From an uncultured Verrucomicrobiota bacterium (GTDB lineage Bacteria > Verrucomicrobiota > Verrucomicrobiia > Limisphaerales > UBA9464), in assembly GCA_903896505.1 (NCBI GenBank), contig CAITXU010000297.1, forward strand, positions 1-58,000: a stretch of 58,000 bases of DNA. The letters are read 5' to 3'. The notes under the pieces are model-generated. The model was not told the origin of the DNA. It did no database searches and saw only the letters and a list, made by a program, of their open reading frames with translations. Numbering within the stretch: position 1 is the stretch's first letter; the number at the start of each line of letters is the position of its first letter. The translations under genes were made by a program, and so were the position numbers. Shown in pieces: positions 43,491 through 51,985 of this stretch.

Positions 43491-44056
43491 CGAATCTCGA
43501 TCTGCCGCACCTGCCACGCCGAACGAAAGAAATACATCTCATTGTAGAGCTTTGGATACTCATCAAACGGATAGATCACAAACAGGGGACCCTTTTGCCG
43601 GATGGTCATTGGGGTGCCGTTCATGTGCGTGGCCAAAATGACCGGCCATTTCCCCGCGTCTTGCACGGGAATGGTGGTGGTATAATCATTCAGGGCGGTG
43701 ACCCTCAACTGGCTGCCCGTGCAACCGACGGCGTCCAGAATCTCGGAAAGCAGCGGACCTTCAAATGCCATCTTTCCTTTGGTCCATGGGGTGGATGTTT
43801 CGGTCTTGCGATTCCGCAGACCGTTCAACATGGCCAAATCGAAGTCGGCCGTCTTGTCGTGATTCCTGGTCGAAATCTTGCCAGAAATCGTCAGGATCAC
43901 TTCTCCGTTCGGTTGTTCCAGCCTATTGGTCTGGGCCAAGCCATCCGCACTCGTTGATAACCACCCAAGAACCAGGCTCACGGCCCAACGAGTCCAATTT
44001 TCACGGAGAGCGGCTCTTCGGCAGGCAGGCCAGGATGGGTGGGATGGATGGTCCAT
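43487..44056 (-). CDS. Exported sulfite-oxidase-fold-like protein, partner of kinase module 2
   Basis: This 189-residue protein has an N-terminal basic region and hydrophobic signal segment (WAVSLVLGWLSTSADGLAQ). The mature part, about 140 residues, shows GEVILTISGKI, FDLAMLNGL, STPWTKGKMAFEGPLLSEIL, RVTALNDYTTTIP and the ending GPLFVIYPFDEYPKL. These are features of the small molybdopterin-oxidoreductase-like family, where PWTxG...F.GPLL..ll and ALNDY are recurring blocks. Residues for binding molybdopterin are not evident, so I read it as a periplasmic binding or sensing domain (inference). It is coupled by ATGA to the hybrid kinase and is paralogous to 46765-47316. Confidence 0.75.
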   Translation of the reverse strand: MDHPSHPSWPACRRAALRENWTRWAVSLVLGWLSTSADGLAQTNRLEQPNGEVILTISGKISTRNHDKTADFDLAMLNGLRNRKTETSTPWTKGKMAFEGPLLSEILDAVGCTGSQLRVTALNDYTTTIPVQDAGKWPVILATHMNGTPMTIRQKGPLFVIYPFDEYPKLYNEMYFFRSAWQVRQIEIR

Positions 44057-44142
44057 GATGTGGTTTGGTCAAAGTGAGGGCACACGAGCATCCAACTTCA
44101 TCCGAATGCCATCACCGACGCCTTTTTGACAGGGTGTCAAAG

Positions 44143-46737
44143 TTATCGATGGGGGGCAAGAGAGCCGCGAGTCAACTGCACGGCCCGTTCCAGTTCCATC
44201 AGTTCGATGGCTCCCGTTTCCCGGAAAAGTTCCCCGGCTCGAACGCTGGCCTCGGAAATGGCTTTGAAACCGATGGTCTCCGCAGAACCCTTGATGGTGT
44301 GAAAGATGCGTCGGGTAGCCAGCGCGTCCGAAATTGCGGAAGGGGACCGTAACTGTGCCATCAGGTTCTCCAGGTCCACCCAGAAAAGAGAGGTGAGTCT
44401 CTCGATCATCTCCGTTCCCAATTCGTTCGACATAAGTTCGAGTCGGTCCCGGTCAATGATATCTCCATTCCAAGCAGTTGAGGTCGCATCAGACGACTCA
44501 TCTGTCGGGACCATCGCTGTTTTTTCGGACGGGGCTTCGCCCGGGTGGGGGCGAGCCCCACCTTCGGATTGAGGGGATTTCCGACTGGATTTTGAAAGCC
44601 ATTCCATAAGTATGATCTTCAACTTTTGACGGTTGACTGGCTTCGATTGAAAGTCATTCATTCCGGCCGCCAGACAGGCATCGCGGTCGGATGCAAAGGC
44701 ATTGGCTGTCAAGCCCACGATAGGGATTGAGCCTGATTCGTTGGGAAGTTGACGGATGCGCCGGGTCGATTCCAGCCCGTCCATCACGGGCATTTGCATG
44801 TCCATCAGGATAAGGTCGATGCCACCTTGGGCCACCCTGGTCAGGGCGACGGCACCATCCTCCGCCAATTCAACGGTCACTCCCATCTTTTCGAGGAGTC
44901 GGAGGGCCACCTGTTGATTGACCATGTTATCCTCCACCACCAGGACGTGCCCGCGAAGTGTTGACATGACGGGCAGTTGAGGAATCGGAGGCCTTTCGGG
45001 TCGAGTTGCGGGTTCAACCGACAATGCGCTCTGCAGCCTTCCAACGGTCAGGGGGCCATCCATCACCGCTCGGGCACGTCCCTCCCAACCTTTCGCACCA
45101 AAGCCAAAAATGATGGCGTTCGCCAGTCGCCAGTTGGAAAGTTGGTGGCGGGTGATCGATTGAACGTCGACCAACAAAATGCCTGGGGCCAGGTTATCTG
45201 GCACCGAGGGATGCCAGGAGCTAATGACATGACGGGCGGATCCCAACTCTCGGTGGAGAACCCTGAAAGCCATGGGGGTGGACGTTCCGATTCGAACCTG
45301 GGTGGTCGGCCACGGAATTTCTGGAGGAATCGCGACCACGTCGGCGCTTAAAGGTAAGGTAAACCAGAATCGACTCCCTTCCCCCACCTGACTTTCCACT
45401 CCGATCGCCCCCCCCATGGTCTCAATCAACCGACGGCTAATCGCCAGTCCCAGCCCGGAACCGCCAAATCGCCGATTGATGGAGGCATCCACCTGGTGGA
45501 ATTCCTTGAACAGACCTTTTCGGTCTTCCGGAGAAATGCCAATACCACTGTCGATGACCTCAACGTAAAGTCGTGACGCCCGTTTTTCGCTTGTCAGGCA
45601 CCGGGCCACGACGGCGACATCCCCTTTTTCGGTGAACTTTACTGCATTGCCGCAGAGATTGACCAAAACCTGACGGAGCCGGGCTTCATCACCGGTGATT
45701 TGAACTTGCGGGTAGATGCCAATGAGGCATAGTTTTTTCACACGGGCCTTGGGGGAAACGATGTCCAATGCCGCCTCGATTACCGAGGAGATATCGAATG
45801 TCCGTTGTTCCAGCCTGAGCGATCCCGATTCCAGCCGTGAGAAGTCAAGGACATCGTCAATGAGCTCCAGGAGGGATGTGCCGCATTCGCGTACGGTATC
45901 CAATAATACTCGCTGTTCACTGCTGAGTGGGGCATCGTCCAAAAGTTCCACATTGCCGATGATTCCGTTCAGGGGTGTCCGAATTTCATGACTCATCGTC
46001 GCCAGAAAGGCGGACTTCGTCCGGTTGGCAGCGGACGCTTCCTCGGCTGCCTTTCTATAGCCGAGATTCATTGTTTCAAGGTCACGCTGGGTCGCCTCCA
46101 CCTTTTTCAATTGCCTCGCCAGCATCCAAATGACCCCGGAAAGGGTGAGCGCCAGGCCCACGACTTCTATCGTCAATAACTGATAGGTCCTTATGCTGCC
46201 TTCCCGGTCCAGCATGCGATGATTTTCCTGAAGCGTATTGGTGTCACTGACCAATACTTTGCTATCATTTCGCAGTTCAAGGACTTCGTTCAGAAGGTCT
46301 TTGAGGATGAAGGCATCCACCTTCCCGGCTTCCAATCGACTGCCGTACTCATTGTCCAAACGGGTGATCCGATTGGTCACGGAAGCCGCGCGATCGGCAT
46401 ATTCCCGGTTCGAGCGGAACGGATCGGCAAAATTGTAGATTTCAAGGTTCGATCTGCGGCTGACGACAATTGCAAATTTGGTGGTGAGTTCCTCAGCGGA
46501 CCCTGCCGGTTCACCGCGTTCAGCCGCTCGAAGGGTTGTCAGCAATTCGCTAATTTCGCGATCCAGCTGGAAGGCAGACCACACTGCATTTTCGTGAACC
46601 CCGTGAGCGAGGTCGTGTTGCCGATCAATGAGGACCCATAGTGTCTCGACGGAGAGTCCGAAGGAGATCAGGCTGACGATGATCAATAACCATGCCGCCT
46701 TAAGGGTTCGGACCCGGGCATCAGAGAGACCAAACAT
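44143..46737 (-). CDS. Hybrid sensor histidine kinase with Hpt domain, module 1
   Basis: From the ATG at 46737 this is 864 residues; a TTG at 46764 is a less likely start. Two TM helices (about 14-37 and 186-208) flank a periplasmic helical sensor. HisKA carries His250 in [13 protein letters not shown]. HATPase has [15 protein letters not shown] degenerate receiver-like stretch at about 480-575 precedes a true receiver with Asp646 in LILMDMQMPVMDG. A C-terminal Hpt domain has His813 in IFHTIKGSAETIG. This gives a full His-Asp-His relay that must pass phosphate to a separate response regulator, which is not in the window. It is paired with the exported protein 27 bp upstream and is a tandem paralogue of the next kinase. 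Confidence 0.93.
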   Translation of the reverse strand: MFGLSDARVRTLKAAWLLIIVSLISFGLSVETLWVLIDRQHDLAHGVHENAVWSAFQLDREISELLTTLRAAERGEPAGSAEELTTKFAIVVSRRSNLEIYNFADPFRSNREYADRAASVTNRITRLDNEYGSRLEAGKVDAFILKDLLNEVLELRNDSKVLVSDTNTLQENHRMLDREGSIRTYQLLTIEVVGLALTLSGVIWMLARQLKKVEATQRDLETMNLGYRKAAEEASAANRTKSAFLATMSHEIRTPLNGIIGNVELLDDAPLSSEQRVLLDTVRECGTSLLELIDDVLDFSRLESGSLRLEQRTFDISSVIEAALDIVSPKARVKKLCLIGIYPQVQITGDEARLRQVLVNLCGNAVKFTEKGDVAVVARCLTSEKRASRLYVEVIDSGIGISPEDRKGLFKEFHQVDASINRRFGGSGLGLAISRRLIETMGGAIGVESQVGEGSRFWFTLPLSADVVAIPPEIPWPTTQVRIGTSTPMAFRVLHRELGSARHVISSWHPSVPDNLAPGILLVDVQSITRHQLSNWRLANAIIFGFGAKGWEGRARAVMDGPLTVGRLQSALSVEPATRPERPPIPQLPVMSTLRGHVLVVEDNMVNQQVALRLLEKMGVTVELAEDGAVALTRVAQGGIDLILMDMQMPVMDGLESTRRIRQLPNESGSIPIVGLTANAFASDRDACLAAGMNDFQSKPVNRQKLKIILMEWLSKSSRKSPQSEGGARPHPGEAPSEKTAMVPTDESSDATSTAWNGDIIDRDRLELMSNELGTEMIERLTSLFWVDLENLMAQLRSPSAISDALATRRIFHTIKGSAETIGFKAISEASVRAGELFRETGAIELMELERAVQLTRGSLAPHR

Positions 46738-46764
46738 GGAAAATGCGTCGAGAGCCCTGTCCAA

Positions 46765-47316
46765 TCACTGAATCTGGATAGATTTGACCTGCCAAATGGA
46801 ACGGCAGTAGTAAACCTCGTTCAATAACTGGGGATGGTCATCGAAGGGATAGACGACGAAAACCGGTCCCTTTTCCCGTATTGACATGACATGCCCGTCC
46901 ATCCGCGTTGCCAGTATCACCGGCCATTCCTTGAAATCGGTCGATGGAATCTTGCCGACGTAATCATTCAGAGCCGTCACCACCAGGTTGGTCCCCTTGC
47001 AGCCAACCCATCTCATCACGGTGGAAAGTAGGGGGCCATTGTATGTATGGGGGCCTTTGGTCCATGGATTCTTGGTGATAACGGTGCTCTGTGGAAGGCT
47101 GTCCAGCATCGCAAAATCAATCACCACCGCTTTTCCCAAATTGGTTTTCGCGAGGTTCCCGGAGATGGTCAGTATCACCTTGCCGGTGGGTTTGCCTAAT
47201 GCGGGTAGGCTGCCGGTTCCGGCTCCCGCACTTGAAAACGGAAGCACCGATGCCAGAAGCAATCCCATTCCCAAGAGTCCTGAACATGACATTCGCAACA
47301 ATATTTTTGCTCTCAT
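46765..47316 (-). CDS. Exported sulfite-oxidase-fold-like protein, partner of kinase module 1
   Basis: From the ATG at 47316 the product is 183 residues, beginning MRAKILLRMSCSGLLGMGLL with a signal peptide. The mature domain parallels its paralogue at 43487: GKVILTISGNLAKTN, DFAMLDSLPQST, KNPWTKGPHTYNGPLLSTVM, VVTALNDYVGKIP, VILATRMDGHVMSIREKGPV and YPFDDHPQLLNEVYYCRSIW. Both copies keep a Cys in a VGC triplet before the ALNDY strand. It sits just upstream of the kinase and probably modulates it in the periplasm. Enzymatic activity is unlikely because the domain is short and lacks an obvious cofactor site. Confidence 0.75.
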   Translation of the reverse strand: MRAKILLRMSCSGLLGMGLLLASVLPFSSAGAGTGSLPALGKPTGKVILTISGNLAKTNLGKAVVIDFAMLDSLPQSTVITKNPWTKGPHTYNGPLLSTVMRWVGCKGTNLVVTALNDYVGKIPSTDFKEWPVILATRMDGHVMSIREKGPVFVVYPFDDHPQLLNEVYYCRSIWQVKSIQIQ

Positions 47317-47624
47317 GCGACACTCCGAAGCCGAAGGCCGGTGACTGGGTTGGTTTGGCACCATGGGATATGGTCCGCGGCCCGCGGGCCGAACTCATTC
47401 CCGGAGGAGTCTCGCCGCCTCCGCCTTGCCAAGGTCTTACCGGTTGCCGACTATCTTACACCCGTTCTGGAATTTTGTCGTGGTCTTCCTTCAATCCTTC
47501 CGGAATTACTAACGGCAAGGCATGGGGGGAAACAAGCCCAACTTCATCGTGGGGCTACCAGTATACCCGTCAGGTTATGGGCCCCGGTTCCCGTCCGATT
47601 TCGGAGGTGTCTCCGGCAATAGCC
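47317..47624. other. Intergenic region upstream of sensor module 1
   Basis: 308 bp between pldA-like and the exported sensor partner, on the same strand. No gene, RNA or strong repeat is seen. It should contain the promoter for the sensor modules (and perhaps the downstream T2SS genes), but no confident -35/-10 pair was found. Confidence 0.4.
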
Positions 47625-48908
47625 CTACCTGAAGAGCCCGTAGCCAATGCGGAACGTTGAACTTCGTTCCTGATACCTGAGAAACGATTCGCCATAACCG
47701 TTGAAGTATTGGAGGTAAAAGTAGCCGTTGAGCCAGTGATCGGTGAGATTTCGCAAGGGATAGCTGGCGTCGAGGGTCAGACTGCCCCGATTCAGTGAGT
47801 TTCCTGCACGAATGGTCGCATCCAGGAGGATACTGTCTCTTTTTCCCGCTCGAACCTGCAGTTCGGCATACCCACGGTAGGCGGCAATTTCCGGGTTCTC
47901 ATTTAATGTCCCCAAGTAGACCCAGACCCGCGGAGCCACGGTCACCTGCCAGCCTCCTTCATACCCCATGATCAACCGGGGCCGAAGATAGGCCTGGTTC
48001 AAGGTCCGGGAGGCGTCGCCTTCCCGTCCGTTGGACTCATGGCCCAGGGCCGTATCCAAATCAAAGCGCATCCAGTCCGGAAAGTTTCCACGACGCCAGA
48101 TGTCCTGCCACTGGTAAAGCAACTCCGGCTTGTAGCTGGTGTCTAGAAAGGGCGCGCTGGGGGCCGATGTATCCCAAAGGGATGTCTGGGTGTACGCAAA
48201 ATAGGCACCACGAACCCAGGGAGCTTGCTGAGCCAGCCAGCTGTCCTCGCCGATCAATTTGTATTTGAGGCTGAACTGCAATTTGGTGTTCGGATGGTCC
48301 GGCCCCATCAGAATGTACATCGGTTCGTAGCCAAAAAAATGGTCCCGAAAGAATTCCCCGGCGGAATCCAAGCCCTCATGGTCCGGTCGCCTTTGTTCCT
48401 GCCGACCCAAGGCGGCGTGCTCACCCGTTAAACCCGTCCCTGGAGGTTGGGTGGCGGCCTCGGGTGTCACCATTAAATTTGTCGACGACGCCACCTCGTT
48501 CGTCACGTTGAATCGGACCGAACTTCCAGGGATTCCCCCTGCGGAGACCACGACTTCGCCCGTGAACGCCATGGGCATCAAAAAACGATAGGCGGTCGTT
48601 CCAAACCCTTGCGGTTGAATATTGTACACGCCGCCTGAATCAATCCGGTCCGCCGTGGCGGTTCCGTTGTTGGTCAGCCCACGAAGCTCCAAATCGAGAT
48701 GCCCGGGAAAAATGCCTCTGAGCGCCAAAGTACCAGGATTTAAGAATGAAAGCAGAATGACGGCCGGTTGACCTGCGGATACTGCGGGTTCCAGTGTCGA
48801 AAGGATCGGCTGCAACGTCCGTTCAGCGGTGCCCTGAACGGTGATCAACAACCCCACCGCTGGCGCCTGCATCCAATGCCGAACCCGAGGAAGAGAAAAG
48901 CGATTCAA
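47625..48908 (-). CDS. pldA: Outer-membrane phospholipase A (PldA family)
   Basis: This 427-residue protein has an N-terminal signal (MNRFSLPRVRHWMQAPAVGL). An N-terminal beta-rich extension of about 180 residues is absent from E. coli PldA. The C-terminal barrel carries the catalytic triad in GHESNG (His290, Ser292) and TLNQAYLRP (Asn304). The 12-residue spacing from Ser to Asn matches E. coli PldA (Ser144, Asn156). It ends in alternating hydrophobic strands with a terminal aromatic-containing segment (STFRIGYGLFR). It hydrolyses outer-membrane phospholipids when dimerised with calcium. The N-terminal extension is a possible regulatory or substrate-binding domain. Confidence 0.9.
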   Translation of the reverse strand: MNRFSLPRVRHWMQAPAVGLLITVQGTAERTLQPILSTLEPAVSAGQPAVILLSFLNPGTLALRGIFPGHLDLELRGLTNNGTATADRIDSGGVYNIQPQGFGTTAYRFLMPMAFTGEVVVSAGGIPGSSVRFNVTNEVASSTNLMVTPEAATQPPGTGLTGEHAALGRQEQRRPDHEGLDSAGEFFRDHFFGYEPMYILMGPDHPNTKLQFSLKYKLIGEDSWLAQQAPWVRGAYFAYTQTSLWDTSAPSAPFLDTSYKPELLYQWQDIWRRGNFPDWMRFDLDTALGHESNGREGDASRTLNQAYLRPRLIMGYEGGWQVTVAPRVWVYLGTLNENPEIAAYRGYAELQVRAGKRDSILLDATIRAGNSLNRGSLTLDASYPLRNLTDHWLNGYFYLQYFNGYGESFLRYQERSSTFRIGYGLFR

Positions 48909-48988
48909 CAGCCGACTATGGCAGATAAACGATTTCAGGAAAGGGGTGGGTTTTCATTTCTCTCAATTGTCACCTAGAATCGGGGCCG

Positions 48989-49420
48989 ATGACGTCGGTA
49001 CGGCTTTCCCCGGAAGAGTTGGTTCTCCATCTGGACCAATTGCGTGATCCCCAACGGCGATTTGTCTATCTGGTGGAACGGGCGCGAAGTCGCGAACCCC
49101 TTCCGGAACGGTATCGTATCGATGCAAATCGGGTCGAGGGATGCCAGGTCAGGACCTGGTGGGTGGGCGAACTGCGCGCGGGTGCCTGCTGGTTTGGGCT
49201 GGATTCGGACGCGATCACCCTCAAAGCCCTCGGTGGTTTCTTGTGTGAGCGGGCCACCGCCCAATCATGGCGGGAACAGCAGGACTACGACGCGGACCTG
49301 TTGGAGCGTTGGGGAGTTCTTCGCCAGTTGGCCGACAATCGCCGGGCCACCGTTGTGCGACTGGCGACTAAAATTCGTGATTTTGCCCGCGGCCAATCCT
49401 CCGGATGCGCCATGTCATGA
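48989..49420 (+). CDS. sufE: SufE-family sulfur acceptor protein
   Basis: This 143-residue protein has the SufE/CsdE fold. The active Cys52 lies in RVEGCQVRTWWVG, matching the family V.GC.s.vwl block. The LGGFLCERATAQSW segment follows. SufE accepts persulfide sulfur from the cysteine desulfurase SufS and passes it to the SufBCD scaffold during iron-sulfur cluster assembly. No other suf gene is nearby, so it is a dispersed copy. The stop overlaps the start of the TatD gene by ATGA, so the two are co-translated. Confidence 0.88.
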   Translation: MTSVRLSPEELVLHLDQLRDPQRRFVYLVERARSREPLPERYRIDANRVEGCQVRTWWVGELRAGACWFGLDSDAITLKALGGFLCERATAQSWREQQDYDADLLERWGVLRQLADNRRATVVRLATKIRDFARGQSSGCAMS

Positions 49421-50304
49421 GGTTTTACGACGCGCACAATCACCTCCAGGACGAACGGTTTGGCGGATGCCAGACGGAATTACTTTCCGAAGCAGTGGCT
49501 GCCGGTGTGATTGGGATGGTGGTCAATGGGGCCTGTGCCGCCGACTGGCCCATGGTGGCCGCTCTGGCTCGGTCTCACACCGGCCTGATCCCGGCTTTTG
49601 GTTGGCATCCCTGGTACCTTCACGAGCGGGGATCCGGTTGGTTGGAGCAACTTGAGTTGCAACTGACCGGTTTTCCGGCCGCGTCTGTGGGTGAAATCGG
49701 TCTGGACCGCTGGATATTGGAACAACCGGCGTCCGTCCGATCCAGATATCAGCCGGATTTGGGGGAACGCGCTCCTGCGTCAATCGAGGAACAGGCCGAG
49801 GCTTTCGTTGCCCAATGGAAACTGGCCGTCCGGCTGGACAGGGCTGTCACCATTCACTGCCTGAACGCGTGGGGGCGACTCATCGAAATCATCAAAGCCA
49901 TCCCCGGCCCCTCCCAGGGCTTCCTCCTCCACAGTTATGGTGGGTCGGCGGAATTGGTTCCCGAGCTCACCCGGATGGGTGCATACTTTGGTTTTCCCGG
50001 GTATTTTGCCTTGGATCGCAAGCAGCGTCAGCGCGAGGTCTTTCGGCGCATCCCCATCGACCGGCTCCTCATTGAAACCGATGCTCCCGATCAGCTTCCA
50101 CCGGCGTCGTTAATTCGTTTTCCGTTGTACGGTCCGGAACCGGAACGGCGGAATCTAAACCACCCGGCCAACCTCCCAGGCATCTATGCCTATCTGGCCG
50201 ACTGGTTGGCCATGCCGCTTCCGGTACTGGAAGCTCAGGTTGAGATCAATTTTCGTCGCCTGTTTGGATCGTCGCGCCAGATTCTGGAACCACCACCACC
50301 TTGA
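49417..50304 (+). CDS. TatD-family metal-dependent hydrolase
   Basis: From the ATG at 49417 this is 295 residues. Metal-binding residues of the TIM-barrel amidohydrolase fold are visible: HNH in YDAHNHL (residues 7-9), Glu in VGEIGLD, His in VTIHCLNAWG, His in FLLHSYGGS and Asp in LLIETDAPDQLP. TatD proteins act as DNases or other phosphoesterases. Its 3' end overlaps the converging alcohol dehydrogenase gene by 59 bp (50246-50304). A longer ATG start at 49405 is possible. Confidence 0.9.
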   Translation: MRFYDAHNHLQDERFGGCQTELLSEAVAAGVIGMVVNGACAADWPMVAALARSHTGLIPAFGWHPWYLHERGSGWLEQLELQLTGFPAASVGEIGLDRWILEQPASVRSRYQPDLGERAPASIEEQAEAFVAQWKLAVRLDRAVTIHCLNAWGRLIEIIKAIPGPSQGFLLHSYGGSAELVPELTRMGAYFGFPGYFALDRKQRQREVFRRIPIDRLLIETDAPDQLPPASLIRFPLYGPEPERRNLNHPANLPGIYAYLADWLAMPLPVLEAQVEINFRRLFGSSRQILEPPPP

Positions 50305-51322
50305 GAGAGTCCGGGGTCGGCTTTGCAGCCAACGCCACGGCCTCTGCCGTCCGTGAAAGCGGAAAGGTGTGGGTGATCAGTGATCGGACATCCAGTCGTC
50401 GCGAAAAAACCAATCGGGCCACCTCCTCCTGCAAGGTGAAATCCGACGAATAGCTCCCCAATAATCCTTTTTCATCCACGCAAATTCGGGCGAGGTCCAA
50501 TGGAGTCATCCGGCCACGGACGGTATGCGCAAATAGAAGCACCGTTCCACCTCCTCGAATCACCGACTGGGCCTGAATCACTGCCGCGTCGCTGGGCACA
50601 GCCACCACCGCCGCATCGGCACCCCGACCTTCCGTCCAATGTTCGACTTGAGAGGGCAGGGCTGGGTCTGAGCCGTTGAGGACCTGCCATGCTCCGAATC
50701 GCCGGGCCAGGTTCAAGCGGTTGTCCAAAAGGTCCGTGGCGATCACCCGCACACCTTCCAGAGCCAGGATTTGGGTAAACAGCAATCCAATCGGCCCCTG
50801 TCCACACACCAAGACGACGTCACCTGGCAACAGGGAAAGCTGTCGAACTCCTTTTAGGACCGTATTGACCGGCTCCAACAGGGCACCTTCCGCGAAGGTG
50901 TTTCCTGCGGGAATCCGAACGACTCCGGGCAGACAAAAGGGCATGACCCGGACGTATTCAGCAAAACCACCCCCCGAGGGCTCAAAGCCGGCTGTGATGC
51001 CCGTTCGGCGGTAGGTGGCACATTGGGCAAAGGCGCGGTGCCGACAATAGTGGCAGTCCATGCACGGAACATGATGGTGAAGGCCCACCCGTTCACCCAC
51101 CTCGAATCCCCGGGCGCCGGGACCGACCGCAACAATGGTCCCGGCAGTCTCATGCCCAAAAATGCGGGGCGGCGGGACCGTGTCGTAGTGAATTTTCTTG
51201 ATGTCGGTGGGGCAGACCCCGCATGCCTCGACCCGAACGAGGATTTCCTCCGCCTCGATCCGTGGAACCTCCACCTCCTCGATGCAAAGCGTCTGGTGGC
51301 CACGGTAAACCGCCGCCCGCAT
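50246..51322 (-). CDS. Zinc-dependent alcohol dehydrogenase (MDR family)
   Basis: From the ATG at 51322 this is 358 residues; a GTG at 51346 is an alternative. The catalytic zinc ligands are in ACGVCPTDIKKIHY (Cys) and FGHETAG (His/Glu). The structural zinc lobe is VPCMDCHYCRHRAFAQCATY with four Cys. The NAD(P) Rossmann motif is VLVCGQGPIGLLFTQ. This places it in the MDR threonine dehydrogenase/sorbitol dehydrogenase-type group. The substrate is unknown. The 3' end overlaps the convergent TatD gene. Confidence 0.92.
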   Translation of the reverse strand: MRAAVYRGHQTLCIEEVEVPRIEAEEILVRVEACGVCPTDIKKIHYDTVPPPRIFGHETAGTIVAVGPGARGFEVGERVGLHHHVPCMDCHYCRHRAFAQCATYRRTGITAGFEPSGGGFAEYVRVMPFCLPGVVRIPAGNTFAEGALLEPVNTVLKGVRQLSLLPGDVVLVCGQGPIGLLFTQILALEGVRVIATDLLDNRLNLARRFGAWQVLNGSDPALPSQVEHWTEGRGADAAVVAVPSDAAVIQAQSVIRGGGTVLLFAHTVRGRMTPLDLARICVDEKGLLGSYSSDFTLQEEVARLVFSRRLDVRSLITHTFPLSRTAEAVALAAKPTPDSLKVVVVPESGATIQTGDEN

Positions 51323-51358
51323 CCGGCTGGGAATTAAACTCGACACCGGACGTGCCCT

Positions 51359-51985
51359 TCAGGTGCCGGGAGGACCCTGCATCTTTTCTCCGTCCAGTTG
51401 GTAAATGCCAACAATGTAGCCGTTCTCACGCATCGCTCCCACCCGCAGTGTGCCGTACAGCGTCACAGCCTGGTCCATGATCGGTTTCACCCCGCCACCG
51501 ACCATCTTGACCGAGACCCACTCGTTGATTTTCGGTGTCGCTCCAAAACAGCAGGCCGATTGATCCCGCAAGATGAGCATTTCGGTGACCATGCCGGCTT
51601 CCACCTTGAGTGGCAGCATGAAGCCCTTCAGCGAGACCCGCTTGTTGTTAAAACCGCGCACCAGCGTTGGAATCTGTTGGTCGGGGTCCGCACCGGGAGC
51701 AGGCTTGACCGTATCGTCCGGTACCTCGTACTTGAACGAACTGAGCTTGTCGAATCCGACGGCAGTGAAATCGCCTGCACCGGGCAGGGTAGACTCGGTT
51801 GTAGTCGGAGAAGTGGAGGGCTTGGCAGGGGCTGGTGCTACGGCCGGAATCGGTTCCACTCTGGGAGCGAGTGGCTTGATGGGTTCACCTCGGGGAACTT
51901 TACCGATATCTTCAGCCAAAAGAAGGCCGGTCGCCACCGTAAGGGCCACTCCACCGAGGAAAAGGGAGAAAAGTTGTCGGTTCAT
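51359..51985 (-). CDS. DUF3299-like exported protein
   Basis: This 208-residue protein starts MNRQLFSLFLGGVALTVATG with a signal or anchor segment. A Pro/Thr-rich linker follows. The C-terminal domain (about 100-205) has VSLKGFMLPLKVEAGMVTEM, LRDQSACCFGATPKINEWVS and VTLYGTLRVGAM, matching DUF3299 as I know it. The CC-FG pair and GFM(L/I)PL block are typical. It is coupled to the upstream lipoprotein gene by ATGA. The function is unknown. Such proteins sit at the cell envelope; the Cys pair may be redox- or metal-linked (inference). Confidence 0.8.
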   Translation of the reverse strand: MNRQLFSLFLGGVALTVATGLLLAEDIGKVPRGEPIKPLAPRVEPIPAVAPAPAKPSTSPTTTESTLPGAGDFTAVGFDKLSSFKYEVPDDTVKPAPGADPDQQIPTLVRGFNNKRVSLKGFMLPLKVEAGMVTEMLILRDQSACCFGATPKINEWVSVKMVGGGVKPIMDQAVTLYGTLRVGAMRENGYIVGIYQLDGEKMQGPPGT

